The position numbers were made by a program, and so were the translations under genes. A stretch of DNA of 64,000 nucleotides from Myxococcales bacterium (GTDB taxonomy: Bacteria > Myxococcota_A > Polyangia > Polyangiales > Ga0077539). Positions 15,203 through 24,166 of the stretch are shown here, one piece after another (the first letter of the stretch is position 1; the number at the start of each line of letters is the position of its first letter). Where the stretch lies: the NCBI GenBank assembly GCA_013298625.1, contig JAAFIF010000010.1, positions 83,747 through 147,746 of the forward strand, given 5' to 3'. Below the pieces are notes generated by a model. The model was not told the origin of the DNA. It saw nothing but the letters and a program-made list of their open reading frames with translations, and searched no databases.

Positions 15203-17707
15203 ATGGCGTCCCCTTCGGACACAGAGAACGAGGAGCTGCCGTGGCACCGCCGCCGCAGCCAGCTCGCAGTCAGTGTGTTGCTGTCGCTGATGTTTGGCGC
15301 GGCCATGCACCTCGGCGGGGCAGGCATGCTCAGCGTCGCGCTCTGGTCGCCGGTCGCGATGATCGCGCTGGCGCTCGCCGGCTTCGCGCCAGCGCTGCAC
15401 CGTCGTGACCTGTTGCTGCGGGCCGCGCTGATCTTCATCGGCGTCACCGCGCTGCAGCTCGTCCCGCTGCCCCCAGCGCTGCTGCGCGCGATGGACTCGC
15501 AGCTCGCGGATTGGTCGGCGCGCGCGCTTGTTCCGCTGCGGATGGACCGCTCGACACAGTGGCGAGCGTTGCACGCAGACCCAGGCAACGGCTACTCGGA
15601 CCTGCAGTACGCAGTGGGCGCGCTCGCCGCGTTTCTCGCGGCGACCCGCCTCGCGCGGAGAGGCGCGGGAGAGCAGCTCGTGCGGGGTGCGGCCGCGATC
15701 ACCACCATCGTGGCGCTCATCGGCTTTGGCCACAAGCTCGGGGCGATCGACAAGCTCTTCGGCTTCTACAGTCCGTTCGAGACGTCACCGCCTGAACTGC
15801 TGACGCCGATCATCAACCAGAACCACCTCTCGAACTACCTGGGAATCGGCTCGTTGCTTTGCGTCGGCCTCGCGTCGAACGCAACGGCTCTTCCCATCAA
15901 GTTCGCCTATGGAATCGCTGGCTTCGTATGCGTGAGCGGCGCCGCGCTGAGCTTCTCGCGCGCGGGCGTCGCGTCCACCATCGGCGCGCACGTCATGCTG
16001 GCGGCGTGGCTCGCTGCTCGTGTCAAGCCGCGGCGCAAGGGAGTCACCAAACAACGTCACGCGCGCCTCGCGATGTTGTCCGCGGCGCTCGGGGGAGCGG
16101 CGATCGCGCTGGTGCTGTTCTTCTCTTGGCCACTGCTCCAGCAAGCGAACATCCGCAACGACACCACGAAGCTGTCGTACATCTGGGCAGGGGCGCGGGT
16201 CGCCGCTGCCCACCCGCTCTTCGGCTCGGGCTCGGGTGCGGCCTACGCGGTGATCACTGCCGACGGCCGCGAACCAGGCGTGTTCACCGCGGAGCGCGCG
16301 GAGTCGCTGCCCGTCGATCTCGCGCTCGCGGTTGGGCCCCTGATCGCGCTCGTCCTCTGTGTGCTCGGCGTTGTGGGACTGTGGCGCATTCGTCCTAGCC
16401 GCAAATCGCCTGCCTGGGTCAACGCGACAGCGTGTGCGGTGGCCGCCGCAATCGTGCACAATCTGCTCGACTTTTCGCTGTGGCTCGGCGCGACTGGCTA
16501 TCTCGTCGCGGTCCTCGCCGGCGTGCTGGCTGGAGAATCCTCGCGCGACGATCAGGAAGAATCCACGTCGAATCGACAGAGCAAGAGTCTGCGATTCGCT
16601 CTCTCGATCGCCGCGATCATCGTCGCAGCCGCAGGGATCACGACCAGCAAGAGCGCCTACTTCGTCGACCGCGCTCGGGTTCGTGAACTCGTTCAGCACA
16701 ACGGCGATGCCTTCGCAGCGCTGCAAGTCGCCATGACACGCCACCCGGCGGACGCGTACCTCGCGCTGCTCGGCGCCAAACATGCGCTGCAGCGAGGAGA
16801 TCGGCGCGCGGGCAGGTTCATCAACCACGCAATGTGGTTGGCTCCTCGCTGGCCAGCGCCCCACGAGCTGATCGCCAAGCTGTTCTTGTTGCAGGGTCGG
16901 CGAGAGCAAGCGCTGATCGAGCTGAGGATCGCGCTCGAGCGCGACGTCGATTTGTCCGGCACGCTCTTCAGCCTCGTCGTGAGCGTGCGTCCCAATCAAC
17001 AAGAGCTCGCGAGGATCATCCCGACAACTCCGAGGGGAGACGCTCTGCTGGCCTCGCTCTCCGCGTCCCCAGCGCTCGTCGAAGCCGTCGACGCCGTCAT
17101 CCTCGAGCGGTCCGCAACGAACCCCGATGCACTCTTCAGGGTCGCCGCCCGAGCACAATCAACCCCCGAAGGAAAGAGAAGGGCCCGAGAGATCTACCAA
17201 TCCATCCTCCGCACGCACCCAGAGCACATCGGCGCGGCGTACGCCCTGAGCACACTCATGATCGAGGCTGGTCAGCTGAACGAGGCCGAAGCTGTGCTCG
17301 CGCGCACCCAGGCTAGAACGTCCAGCACTGGCCTCTTCTACCCCATGGCCACGCTGCACGCTCGCAGGGATAACCCCGAGGCCATGCGACGGGTGATGCA
17401 GCAGTGGCTCGAGCGGGTGAGCAGCGACTTCGACGAGCGAGCGCGCGTGCTGGGGCTGCTCGGCGAGCTCGAGCTCGGTATGCGCAGCTTCGGAGCGGCG
17501 TTCGCTGCGTTCGAGCAAGCCGACATCGCCGCGGGAGAGAACCACCCGTACATCAGTCGGATCGTGGAGGTCGCGAGGCAGTCTGGTGATGTTCCGCGGT
17601 GGCGCGGGGCGTGCGCGAGGCTTCGAGAGCTCACCGCGACGGACGATCCGCGACGCGCGGCGTGCGACAACGCACCGGCGCAGCAAGCGCCCCCCGTCGC
17701 CCCCTAA
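15203..17707 (+). CDS. O-antigen ligase/Wzy-like polymerase with helical repeat tail
   Basis: An 834-residue membrane protein. The first 500 residues carry about 11 hydrophobic segments; LLTPIINQNHLSNYLGIGS and GAALSFSRAGVASTI match the Wzy_C/WaaL family (Asn-His pair and the Ser-Arg-Gly/Ala motif that holds the catalytic Arg). The large periplasmic loop with GSGSGAAYA follows. From about residue 510 the protein is soluble and made of TPR-like helical pairs (e.g. AYALSTLMIEAGQLNEAEAVL). It should polymerise or ligate undecaprenyl-linked glycan in the periplasm, working with the Wzz-kinase 30 bases upstream. WaaL versus Wzy cannot be settled from sequence. The TPR-like tail may bind partner proteins. 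Confidence 0.8.
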   Translation: MASPSDTENEELPWHRRRSQLAVSVLLSLMFGAAMHLGGAGMLSVALWSPVAMIALALAGFAPALHRRDLLLRAALIFIGVTALQLVPLPPALLRAMDSQLADWSARALVPLRMDRSTQWRALHADPGNGYSDLQYAVGALAAFLAATRLARRGAGEQLVRGAAAITTIVALIGFGHKLGAIDKLFGFYSPFETSPPELLTPIINQNHLSNYLGIGSLLCVGLASNATALPIKFAYGIAGFVCVSGAALSFSRAGVASTIGAHVMLAAWLAARVKPRRKGVTKQRHARLAMLSAALGGAAIALVLFFSWPLLQQANIRNDTTKLSYIWAGARVAAAHPLFGSGSGAAYAVITADGREPGVFTAERAESLPVDLALAVGPLIALVLCVLGVVGLWRIRPSRKSPAWVNATACAVAAAIVHNLLDFSLWLGATGYLVAVLAGVLAGESSRDDQEESTSNRQSKSLRFALSIAAIIVAAAGITTSKSAYFVDRARVRELVQHNGDAFAALQVAMTRHPADAYLALLGAKHALQRGDRRAGRFINHAMWLAPRWPAPHELIAKLFLLQGRREQALIELRIALERDVDLSGTLFSLVVSVRPNQQELARIIPTTPRGDALLASLSASPALVEAVDAVILERSATNPDALFRVAARAQSTPEGKRRAREIYQSILRTHPEHIGAAYALSTLMIEAGQLNEAEAVLARTQARTSSTGLFYPMATLHARRDNPEAMRRVMQQWLERVSSDFDERARVLGLLGELELGMRSFGAAFAAFEQADIAAGENHPYISRIVEVARQSGDVPRWRGACARLRELTATDDPRRAACDNAPAQQAPPVAP

Positions 17708-17729
17708 GAGAGCAACGAGCACAGAACAC

Positions 17730-18812
17730 ATGCGTGTCATCGCCTTTGTTTCGAAAGAGAAGGGCATCTCGCCCGGTCAGCGATTTCGGCTCGAACAGTG
17801 GGCACCGCACCTCGAGCGCCAGCACGGGATCACCGTCGACTTCGTTCCGTTCGAGTCTGCGGCGCTCACGCGCGCGCTTCGAGACAAGGGCAACGTCCCG
17901 CAGAAGGCAGCGTATGTCCTGCGCGACTTCGCCCTTCGATCCGCGCACGTGCGGCGCGCCACTGGCTACGACGCCGCGATCTTGTACCGAGAGGCGTCGC
18001 TCATCGGCCCCGCGCTCTACGAGCGAGTGCTGCGCGCGCTGGGCGTCCCGTTCGTCGTCGACTTCGACGACGCGATCTGGATCGCCGGAACCGATGGCAA
18101 CAACGGCCTCTTCGCGCACCTGCGGTTTCCGAAGAAGACCGCAACCATCTGCCGACTCGCATCAGCGGTGAGCGTCGGCAACCAATACCTCGCGGACTAC
18201 GCGCGCGCGCAGAGCAGCAACGTGCACATCGTCCCGACCACGATCGACCTCGATCACTACGCGGTGCAGCCCGAGCTCGCCGACGAGCAGCCGTTCACCG
18301 TGCTGTGGAGCGGCTCGACCCCGACGCTCGCGCACTTCGAGACCGCCCGCGGCGCGCTCGAGAAGTTCGCTCGGACGCGCGACGTCGTCGTGAAGGTCAT
18401 CTGCAACAAGCCGCCCGAGAAGCCGATCGCCAACGCGCGCAACGAGTTTGTGCAGTGGAAGCCCGAAGGTGAAGCCGAGGCCATCGGCGCGTGTCACGTC
18501 GGCATCATGCCGCTGCCCGACGACGAGTTCTCCCGCGGAAAATGCGGGCTCAAAGCTCTGCAGTACATGGCCACGGGACGCGCCGCGATCGTCGCCCCTG
18601 TCGGGATGAACCGCGACCTCGTCGAGCACAACGTCAACGGCGTGCTCGCCTCGACCGAGGCCGAGTGGCTCGCCGCGCTGAATCAGCTCGCCGACGATCA
18701 CGCGCTGCGACGGGCCCTCGGCGCCGCGGGGCGCAAGACCGTCGAAGAGTCCTTCAGCGCCCGCGCTGGCGCAGCGAAGTACGCCGCGCTGCTGCAGGGG
18801 ATCGCGCGCTAG
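17730..18812 (+). CDS. Glycosyltransferase (GT4-like)
   Basis: A 360-residue glycosyltransferase of GT-B type. The N-terminus MRVIAFVSKEKGISPGQRFR is an acceptor-domain start seen in myxobacterial polysaccharide loci; PFVVDFDDAIWIAG is the conserved middle segment; the donor domain shows FTVLWSGSTPTLAH and SRGKCGLKALQYMATGRAAI, with the Lys and a variant of the usual EYMA motif. ATG at 17730 is 22 bases after the preceding stop, so the gene belongs to the Wzz-kinase operon. The longer frame back to 17586 overlaps the upstream gene and was rejected. Its stop overlaps the convergent methyltransferase stop at the palindrome CTAG. Confidence 0.85.
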   Translation: MRVIAFVSKEKGISPGQRFRLEQWAPHLERQHGITVDFVPFESAALTRALRDKGNVPQKAAYVLRDFALRSAHVRRATGYDAAILYREASLIGPALYERVLRALGVPFVVDFDDAIWIAGTDGNNGLFAHLRFPKKTATICRLASAVSVGNQYLADYARAQSSNVHIVPTTIDLDHYAVQPELADEQPFTVLWSGSTPTLAHFETARGALEKFARTRDVVVKVICNKPPEKPIANARNEFVQWKPEGEAEAIGACHVGIMPLPDDEFSRGKCGLKALQYMATGRAAIVAPVGMNRDLVEHNVNGVLASTEAEWLAALNQLADDHALRRALGAAGRKTVEESFSARAGAAKYAALLQGIAR

Positions 18813-19840
18813 CGCTTCTTCTCGAGCAGGACGACCCGGTACGTGTCCGTGCGGTCGACCATGTTCTGGTACAGGCGCGTGCCGGGGTTGCGCGCGAAGT
18901 TCTTCAACGCGACGTCGGCTTCAGCTGCCTTCTTCGCGCCGACCACGGGGATCTTGAACCCGTGAAACGCCTCGATGCACTGGTCGACGTACGTGTCGAT
19001 GCGGGCCTTGTCTTCGTCGCGCGCGCGCACGGCCTCTTCGGTCACGTCGCACTCTTCGCGCAGCTCGAAGCCGATCGACTCGAGAAACTTGAAGCACGCG
19101 CTCCAGGTCGGGTCGGGGATCGCGTTGCCCCACACGATGAAGCCGCCGGTCTTGAGCATGTGGTGCGCCTTGCGGAAGAAGCGGTCGTCTTCTTCGGTCA
19201 CGACGCCGACGAGCTCGGTCACGTGCGTCTCGTTGACGGCGACGAAGTCCGCGAAGCCCTTGGGGCGCGCGAGGTGCGTCGCGTCCGAACACGTGGCCTG
19301 CAAGCGGCCCGGGAGATCCGGGACGAACTTGCGCTCGCACGTGCGGATCGCGGCCTGCTGCATGTCCACGGCTTCGTACGTGCACTTCTTCAGGACGTTG
19401 GAGCAGACGTGGTGCGCGCCAGCGCCGGTTCCGCAGCCCATCTCGACCACGTGCACTTCGCCGTTGCGGGCGTTGACGTAGTTCTTGACCGCGTCGAAGT
19501 GGTAGAGGCCCGAGTACGCGTTGCGCCCGTAGCGCTGCGGGTCGCTCTGGTGCGGAGGCGCCTCGCCCCACGACGTCGGCCACGTGTAGCCCCACGTGTT
19601 GAACGTGAACTCGTAGCGCGTCCCGTGCTCGTCGCGCACTTCGCCCATCGAGCGATAGAGCGCGTACAAGAGCGAGTAGAGCGACCGCTTGTCGTAGTCG
19701 TCTTCGGACACGTCGCCATCAGAGAGAGAGATCTTGCTCTTCTTCTCGGCCAGCCCGCTCATGATCCATGCGCTCACGATGAGCTGGAGCTGGTTGCGTG
19801 AATAGTCGCTCTTGTTGCTGAGCGCGGTGAGTACGTCCAC
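18809..19840 (-). CDS. SAM-dependent methyltransferase resembling polyketide/lipid methyltransferases
   Basis: A 343-residue class I methyltransferase. Motif I is VVEMGCGTGAGAHHV and the acidic loop YEAVDMQQAAI follows; FVAVNETHVTEL and MLKTGGFIVWGNAI are motif IV and the later strand. The overall pattern, with an N-terminal helical cap and the GCGTGAGAHH variant, recalls mycobacterial phthiotriol/phenolphthiocerol methyltransferase-type proteins, but a sugar or fatty-acid substrate is equally possible in this polysaccharide locus. GTG start with AGGA seven bases upstream. It is convergent with the glycosyltransferase (4-base overlap) and is followed upstream by a 160-base gap before the flippase-like gene. 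Confidence 0.75.
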   Translation of the reverse strand: MDVLTALSNKSDYSRNQLQLIVSAWIMSGLAEKKSKISLSDGDVSEDDYDKRSLYSLLYALYRSMGEVRDEHGTRYEFTFNTWGYTWPTSWGEAPPHQSDPQRYGRNAYSGLYHFDAVKNYVNARNGEVHVVEMGCGTGAGAHHVCSNVLKKCTYEAVDMQQAAIRTCERKFVPDLPGRLQATCSDATHLARPKGFADFVAVNETHVTELVGVVTEEDDRFFRKAHHMLKTGGFIVWGNAIPDPTWSACFKFLESIGFELREECDVTEEAVRARDEDKARIDTYVDQCIEAFHGFKIPVVGAKKAAEADVALKNFARNPGTRLYQNMVDRTDTYRVVLLEKKR

Positions 19841-20000
19841 AGTGCGTTCCTCGCGGTGATAGGTCGGCGCGTGCGTGCGCGATCGGCCCGCGAACGTTCA
19901 CGCGGACGGATGCGACGCTATCCTGAATTTCCCGCCGCTTTGGTACGGAATCACAAGACACACAGGGGTGCTCGCGAGAATTTTCGGGGTGAGAAGCGCG

Positions 20001-21026
20001 CTACGCACGCGCACGCTGATCGCCGTCTGCCAGGTACGGCAACACCCCGAGCAGGTTTGGCACCAGCTGCCCTACCAAGAACACGTTGAACACGTCCGCC
20101 CCGCCCGCGACAGAGAACAGCCGAAACAGCGAGTCGAACGCGGCGTGCCCCACGCCGATGCCCCCTGGCGCCAGCGGCAGGATGCTCGTCAACATCCCGA
20201 TCGGGTACACCACGGCGACGTCGAGCAACGCCATCGGCGTCGGCGCGACCCGCGTCGAGAGCACGAAGAACAGCGCGATGAACACCGCGTGCATCAGGAC
20301 CGAGAGCAAGAACGCCGCACCGAGCGTCGCCGGCCGCCGCGCGTACGCGAGCAGCGCCTCGCCGATGTCCGCCACCCGCGCGCGAATCTTGGCGACGAGC
20401 CCCGCGGATCCCTCCCCTTCCGCGCTGCGAGCCTTCGACGCGAGCCTGGCGGCGATCAGCGCGACCAGCACGCCGCCCACCGTCCCCGCGCCGAGCAGGT
20501 AGACGAAGGCCACCAGCGCCGGCGCTTTGGCGTACACCTCGGCGAAGCGCAGCGAGACCGCGAGCACCGAGAGCAGCATCAGCGCAGCGAGACCGAGGAC
20601 GCGCTCGACCATCACGCACGTGAGCGTCCGCGTGAGCGTCAACTCGGGGATCGTGCGCGAGGCCAGCACGTTCTTGAACACGTCGCCCGCGACGTTGCCG
20701 GGCACCGCCGTGTTCATGAACAGCGCGACGAACTGAAAGCGCATCGCCCTCAAAAATCCCAGCTCGAAGCCCAGTCCGCGGAGCAACAGCTTCCACCGCA
20801 GCGCGGCGATCACGATCGAGCATCCGGCCCACGCGACGACGCTGCCCACGAGCAGCAGCGGGTCGCCGTACACCTTCGGGAGCGAGCGAAGATCGAGCTT
20901 GCCCGACGAGAGCAGCCACGCGATCAGCGCGAGCGGTACGATCCACTTGAGCGCGGTCTTCACGACCGTGCGCGCGCGCGACGGAGCCGCGGCGGGGGCG
21001 TCTGCGCTCGGCTGCTGCTCGGTCAT
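20001..21026 (-). CDS. LPG-synthase-TM/UPF0104 family flippase-like membrane protein
   Basis: A 341-residue protein with about eight hydrophobic segments, of the lysylphosphatidylglycerol synthetase transmembrane family (also called UPF0104 or AglD-like). Family markers are ALFMNTAVPGNVAGDVFKN near residue 105, the cytoplasmic loop with VMVERVLG, and ILPLAPGGIGVGHAAF near residue 290. Such proteins, when not fused to an aminoacyl-transfer domain, are thought to move lipid-linked substrates across the membrane. It follows the Gfo/Idh gene by 24 bases on the same strand. The ATG at 21026 is preferred over a TTG five codons upstream. Substrate unknown; undecaprenyl- or dolichyl-like sugar lipid is the best guess. 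Confidence 0.75.
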   Translation of the reverse strand: MTEQQPSADAPAAAPSRARTVVKTALKWIVPLALIAWLLSSGKLDLRSLPKVYGDPLLLVGSVVAWAGCSIVIAALRWKLLLRGLGFELGFLRAMRFQFVALFMNTAVPGNVAGDVFKNVLASRTIPELTLTRTLTCVMVERVLGLAALMLLSVLAVSLRFAEVYAKAPALVAFVYLLGAGTVGGVLVALIAARLASKARSAEGEGSAGLVAKIRARVADIGEALLAYARRPATLGAAFLLSVLMHAVFIALFFVLSTRVAPTPMALLDVAVVYPIGMLTSILPLAPGGIGVGHAAFDSLFRLFSVAGGADVFNVFLVGQLVPNLLGVLPYLADGDQRARA

Positions 21027-21050
21027 CGTGGTTCGCGCCAACGCGAGCGC

Positions 21051-22106
21051 TCAGACAAAGAGCGCGTCGAGAGACGGCACGGCGCCAGGCGCAGCCACGG
21101 CTTGCTCTTCGTGCCGACGGGCGTCGAGGCGGATCGAGCGCTCGGCCAAGAGCACAGCGGCGACGGCGTCGGCGCCCACGCAGAGCTCTCCGCGGTCGCC
21201 GGTGGCCAAGAAGCGTCCGAACTGGTTGAGCTGCACGCGCAGGGGCTCTTCTTTGTTCACCCCGAAGGTGATCTTGTCGCTGTTGCGGTAGAGCTCGAGC
21301 AGCTTGCTGAAGTCCGCGCTGCCCGGCTGCTGCGCTTGCAGGAGCGCGCCGCCGAAGAGCTCGCAGGTCTGCAGGATGTAGTCGACGAAGCACACGCCGC
21401 GCGTACCGGTGACGCGGATCGAGCGGATCTTCGTCGGGGTGATCCAGTTGACGTGCACGGAGGCCGTGGGGCCCTGGTGGCTCGCGAGAAACACTTCGGC
21501 CGTGTCGAGCACGCCCTCTTTGACGGTCGAGTGGCACACGGACGCCTCGACCTTGAGCGGGCCGATCAGCGAGCGCACCACATCGATGTCGTGCACGGCG
21601 AGGTCGAGCAGGACGTTGTTGCCGGGCACGAGGTTCTCGGGGTAGCCGCCGACGCGCGTGACCGAGAGGTGGATGGGCGTCCCGAGAAATCCCGCGGCGA
21701 TCACCTCACGGAGCTTGCGCACCGCGGGGTTGAAGCGCTCGACGTGGCCGACCGCCATCTTGACGCCCTGCTCGTTGGCGAGGGCGACGAGCTTGGCTGC
21801 GTCCGCGGCCACCGTGCACAGGGGCTTCTCGACGAGCAGGTGTTTGCCTTGGCGGATGAGCCGCTCGGCGTTCTCGTAGTGCATCGACGAGGGCGTCGCG
21901 ATGATGGCGCAGTCGAACTGCACCTTGTCGAGCTCGTCCATCGAGCGGAGGAGCTGCGCCCCGCCGAGGTCCGCGGCGGAGACGTTGGCGACGGGATCGA
22001 CGACGGCCACCAGCTCGAACTGCGGATCGAGGCGAGTGACGCGCAGGTGATTGCGCCCCATGCGACCGAGGCCGAGCAGCGCGATACGGAATTTGCCAGA
22101 GCTCAT
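21051..22106 (-). CDS. Gfo/Idh/MocA oxidoreductase, possible GnnA-like
   Basis: A 351-residue NAD-dependent sugar oxidoreductase. Rossmann start RIALLGLGRMGRNHLRV, the EKPL motif at LLVEKPLCTVAADAAK, and the catalytic-domain pattern VGHVERFNPA and LLDLAVHDIDVVRSL, with the conserved His that acts in catalysis. Members of this branch oxidise C3 of UDP-sugars; GnnA, which oxidises UDP-GlcNAc before transamination by GnnB, belongs to the same family. A GnnB-like aminotransferase and LpxA-like acyltransferase lie about 8 kb away (29115-30937) in this window. The link is inference. Gene order on this strand: GT-C-like protein, this gene, flippase-like gene, close together. Confidence 0.8.
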   Translation of the reverse strand: MSSGKFRIALLGLGRMGRNHLRVTRLDPQFELVAVVDPVANVSAADLGGAQLLRSMDELDKVQFDCAIIATPSSMHYENAERLIRQGKHLLVEKPLCTVAADAAKLVALANEQGVKMAVGHVERFNPAVRKLREVIAAGFLGTPIHLSVTRVGGYPENLVPGNNVLLDLAVHDIDVVRSLIGPLKVEASVCHSTVKEGVLDTAEVFLASHQGPTASVHVNWITPTKIRSIRVTGTRGVCFVDYILQTCELFGGALLQAQQPGSADFSKLLELYRNSDKITFGVNKEEPLRVQLNQFGRFLATGDRGELCVGADAVAAVLLAERSIRLDARRHEEQAVAAPGAVPSLDALFV

Positions 22107-22176
22107 GCGCCGGAGTGCTTAGCCCGACAGCACCGGCCGTGGCAATCCCAATGGGCTCTTCGCGGCTGCCGATCGC

Positions 22177-24018
22177 TCAGGGAAACCAACGCCGAAAGAA
22201 CCATCGCCGGCACTGCTCGCGCGGCGCCCGCGCAGACGGCCGATTTTGCGCGGCGAGCGCGTCCATGTGCAGGATTTCTTGCGCGTCGGCGATCCAGTGC
22301 CACGCGCACGGCGTGGTGGGGGCAGCCTCGACGAGCTTGGCGATCCGGTCTCGTCGCGGCGGCTGCCAGTACGTCGTCCAGTAGTCGAGCGGGTAGGGCG
22401 GGGCGGTCTTGGGAACGTGAAACGCGGGGTATCCCGCGGCGATCGCGAAGGGGATCGCGAGCAACAGACCCCAGCCTGCGCGCCGCGGGGGCTTCGCTTC
22501 GCCCTCGACGCGCTCGCGGCCTGCAAACGTCGCCACGATGGGCGCGAGAAACATCGCGACGACCGTGAGGTACCAGAAGCCCGTGCCCTTGAACCCCACG
22601 AGCTCACCGTTGTGATGCGGCACCACGCCGATGCGCGCGAGGGGCAGCGCCCACTGCGTCACGGGGCGCTGAATCTCTTCGGGCAGCGTGTTGTACATGA
22701 GCCCGACGAAGCCGAGCGAGGCGACGCCGACGAGGGTGGTCCCCAGCGCGACGCCGCGCATGGCGTTGCGCGTGTGGGGCCACTTCGTCGCGATGCGCTC
22801 GAGCAGCATGAGCGCGCCGAGCGCGAAGAACGGCGGAGCTGCGCCGGCGCGCCTGGCGCCGAGGGTCCAGCCTGCGCGCCACTCGGCCGCGCCGCACATG
22901 GCGAACCAGAGGGCGAACATCGCGAAGAACCACACGATCGCGCCGGTGTGCTGCACCCTTTGCGCGCGCCCGCGGCCCTGCGGGGACAAGACGAACACAA
23001 GCGCGCCCAAGAGCCCCAAGAGCATGAACGGGCTCATGCCGAAGAACCCGTAGCCTGGGTCGAACGAGAGCGCGCCGAAGGCCTTCAACGTGGGCATGCT
23101 GACCCCGTAGAGGCCTCGCGCGTGCTCCGCGGCCCACTGCGGGTTCTCGACGAACTTGTGGCCAGGCGTGAGGGGACTGCCGAAGGCCTTCCACTGATAG
23201 AACGCGACCATGGCCATGGGGACCGCGGCGCCGAGGCCGTACGCGAGCAAGCGCGTGGGCCGCCAGAACACAAAGAACGCGAAGACCGCGAGCACCGCGG
23301 ACATGAAGAACGCGTGGTACTCGAAGCCCGTCGCGGCGGCGATTCCCATGCCCGAGACGAAGGCGGCCCACAGCGAGCGCTTCTTCGCGTCGGGCTGCTC
23401 TCGCAGCTCGCGCTCGGCCATGCCGAAGCCCAAGAACGCCGCGACGGCCACGAGCGAGTGGCTCGCGAACATGTGCGAATATCCAAGGTAGTTCGTCCCG
23501 AGCCCCGCGGCGGCGACCGCCATCAAGCGCAGCGACGTGTCCTTGCTAAACCCTCGCAGGTAGCGCTCGAGCCAGAGCAGAAACAGAAAGCACGGGAGCT
23601 GCACGGTGACGAACCGCAGGACCCAGGTGGTCTTCTCGAACCACTCGTTGCGCTTCTCAGCGGTCTCGGTGATGGGCGGCGGCGGGTGCTTGCGCCAGTT
23701 GGCCCACTTCACTTGCAGCCAGTACACGGGCACGCCGAGCAGCGAGTTGAGCGGGCCTTTGACCGAGTAATAGTGAGGGACGCCCTGCTTGTCCTTCACC
23801 GAGGCCATGTCGTTGACCCAGCCGAAGCGCGCGACGACCTGATCGAGCTGAAACGTCTTGTTCTCGACGGCCGCGATCGTCATGTACGTACGCGTGTTCT
23901 CGTTCGGGTTCATCACCACGTTGATGTACGGAAACACCCCGAAGAACGGGAACGCGACGAGCACGAAGAAGATCGCGACGAACCATCGTCGATCACGGGT
24001 CAATGGGCCGGCAGCCAT
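22177..24018 (-). CDS. Polytopic membrane protein, GT-C/PMT-like
   Basis: A 613-residue integral membrane protein with about 11 hydrophobic segments. After the first membrane segment comes NENTRTYMTIAAVENKTFQL, then a loop with acidic residues and HYYSVKGPLNSLLGVPVYWL, the layout of GT-C glycosyltransferases (PMT, ArnT) that use polyprenyl-phosphate sugars in the periplasm. The large C-terminal hydrophilic loop ends in Arg-rich residues. The DPM-like GT2 encoded next to it (24167-24904, opposite strand) could make its polyprenyl-phosphate-sugar donor. No exact family is recognised, so the enzyme activity is inferred from topology and neighbours. ATG at 24018. Confidence 0.6.
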   Translation of the reverse strand: MAAGPLTRDRRWFVAIFFVLVAFPFFGVFPYINVVMNPNENTRTYMTIAAVENKTFQLDQVVARFGWVNDMASVKDKQGVPHYYSVKGPLNSLLGVPVYWLQVKWANWRKHPPPPITETAEKRNEWFEKTTWVLRFVTVQLPCFLFLLWLERYLRGFSKDTSLRLMAVAAAGLGTNYLGYSHMFASHSLVAVAAFLGFGMAERELREQPDAKKRSLWAAFVSGMGIAAATGFEYHAFFMSAVLAVFAFFVFWRPTRLLAYGLGAAVPMAMVAFYQWKAFGSPLTPGHKFVENPQWAAEHARGLYGVSMPTLKAFGALSFDPGYGFFGMSPFMLLGLLGALVFVLSPQGRGRAQRVQHTGAIVWFFAMFALWFAMCGAAEWRAGWTLGARRAGAAPPFFALGALMLLERIATKWPHTRNAMRGVALGTTLVGVASLGFVGLMYNTLPEEIQRPVTQWALPLARIGVVPHHNGELVGFKGTGFWYLTVVAMFLAPIVATFAGRERVEGEAKPPRRAGWGLLLAIPFAIAAGYPAFHVPKTAPPYPLDYWTTYWQPPRRDRIAKLVEAAPTTPCAWHWIADAQEILHMDALAAQNRPSARAPREQCRRWFFRRWFP

Positions 24019-24166
24019 GCGAATTCGCGGGACTGTACACTGAGTTGGCTCCGGTCACCGTCGCCGTTGACGCCCGCGTTGCAACCGCTCGCCTCCGCCG
24101 CGCAGCCGCCCAGGCACAGCGGCGTTGACCGCGTGCGCGCGCGCGATATCGTCCGACGCTCGATCG

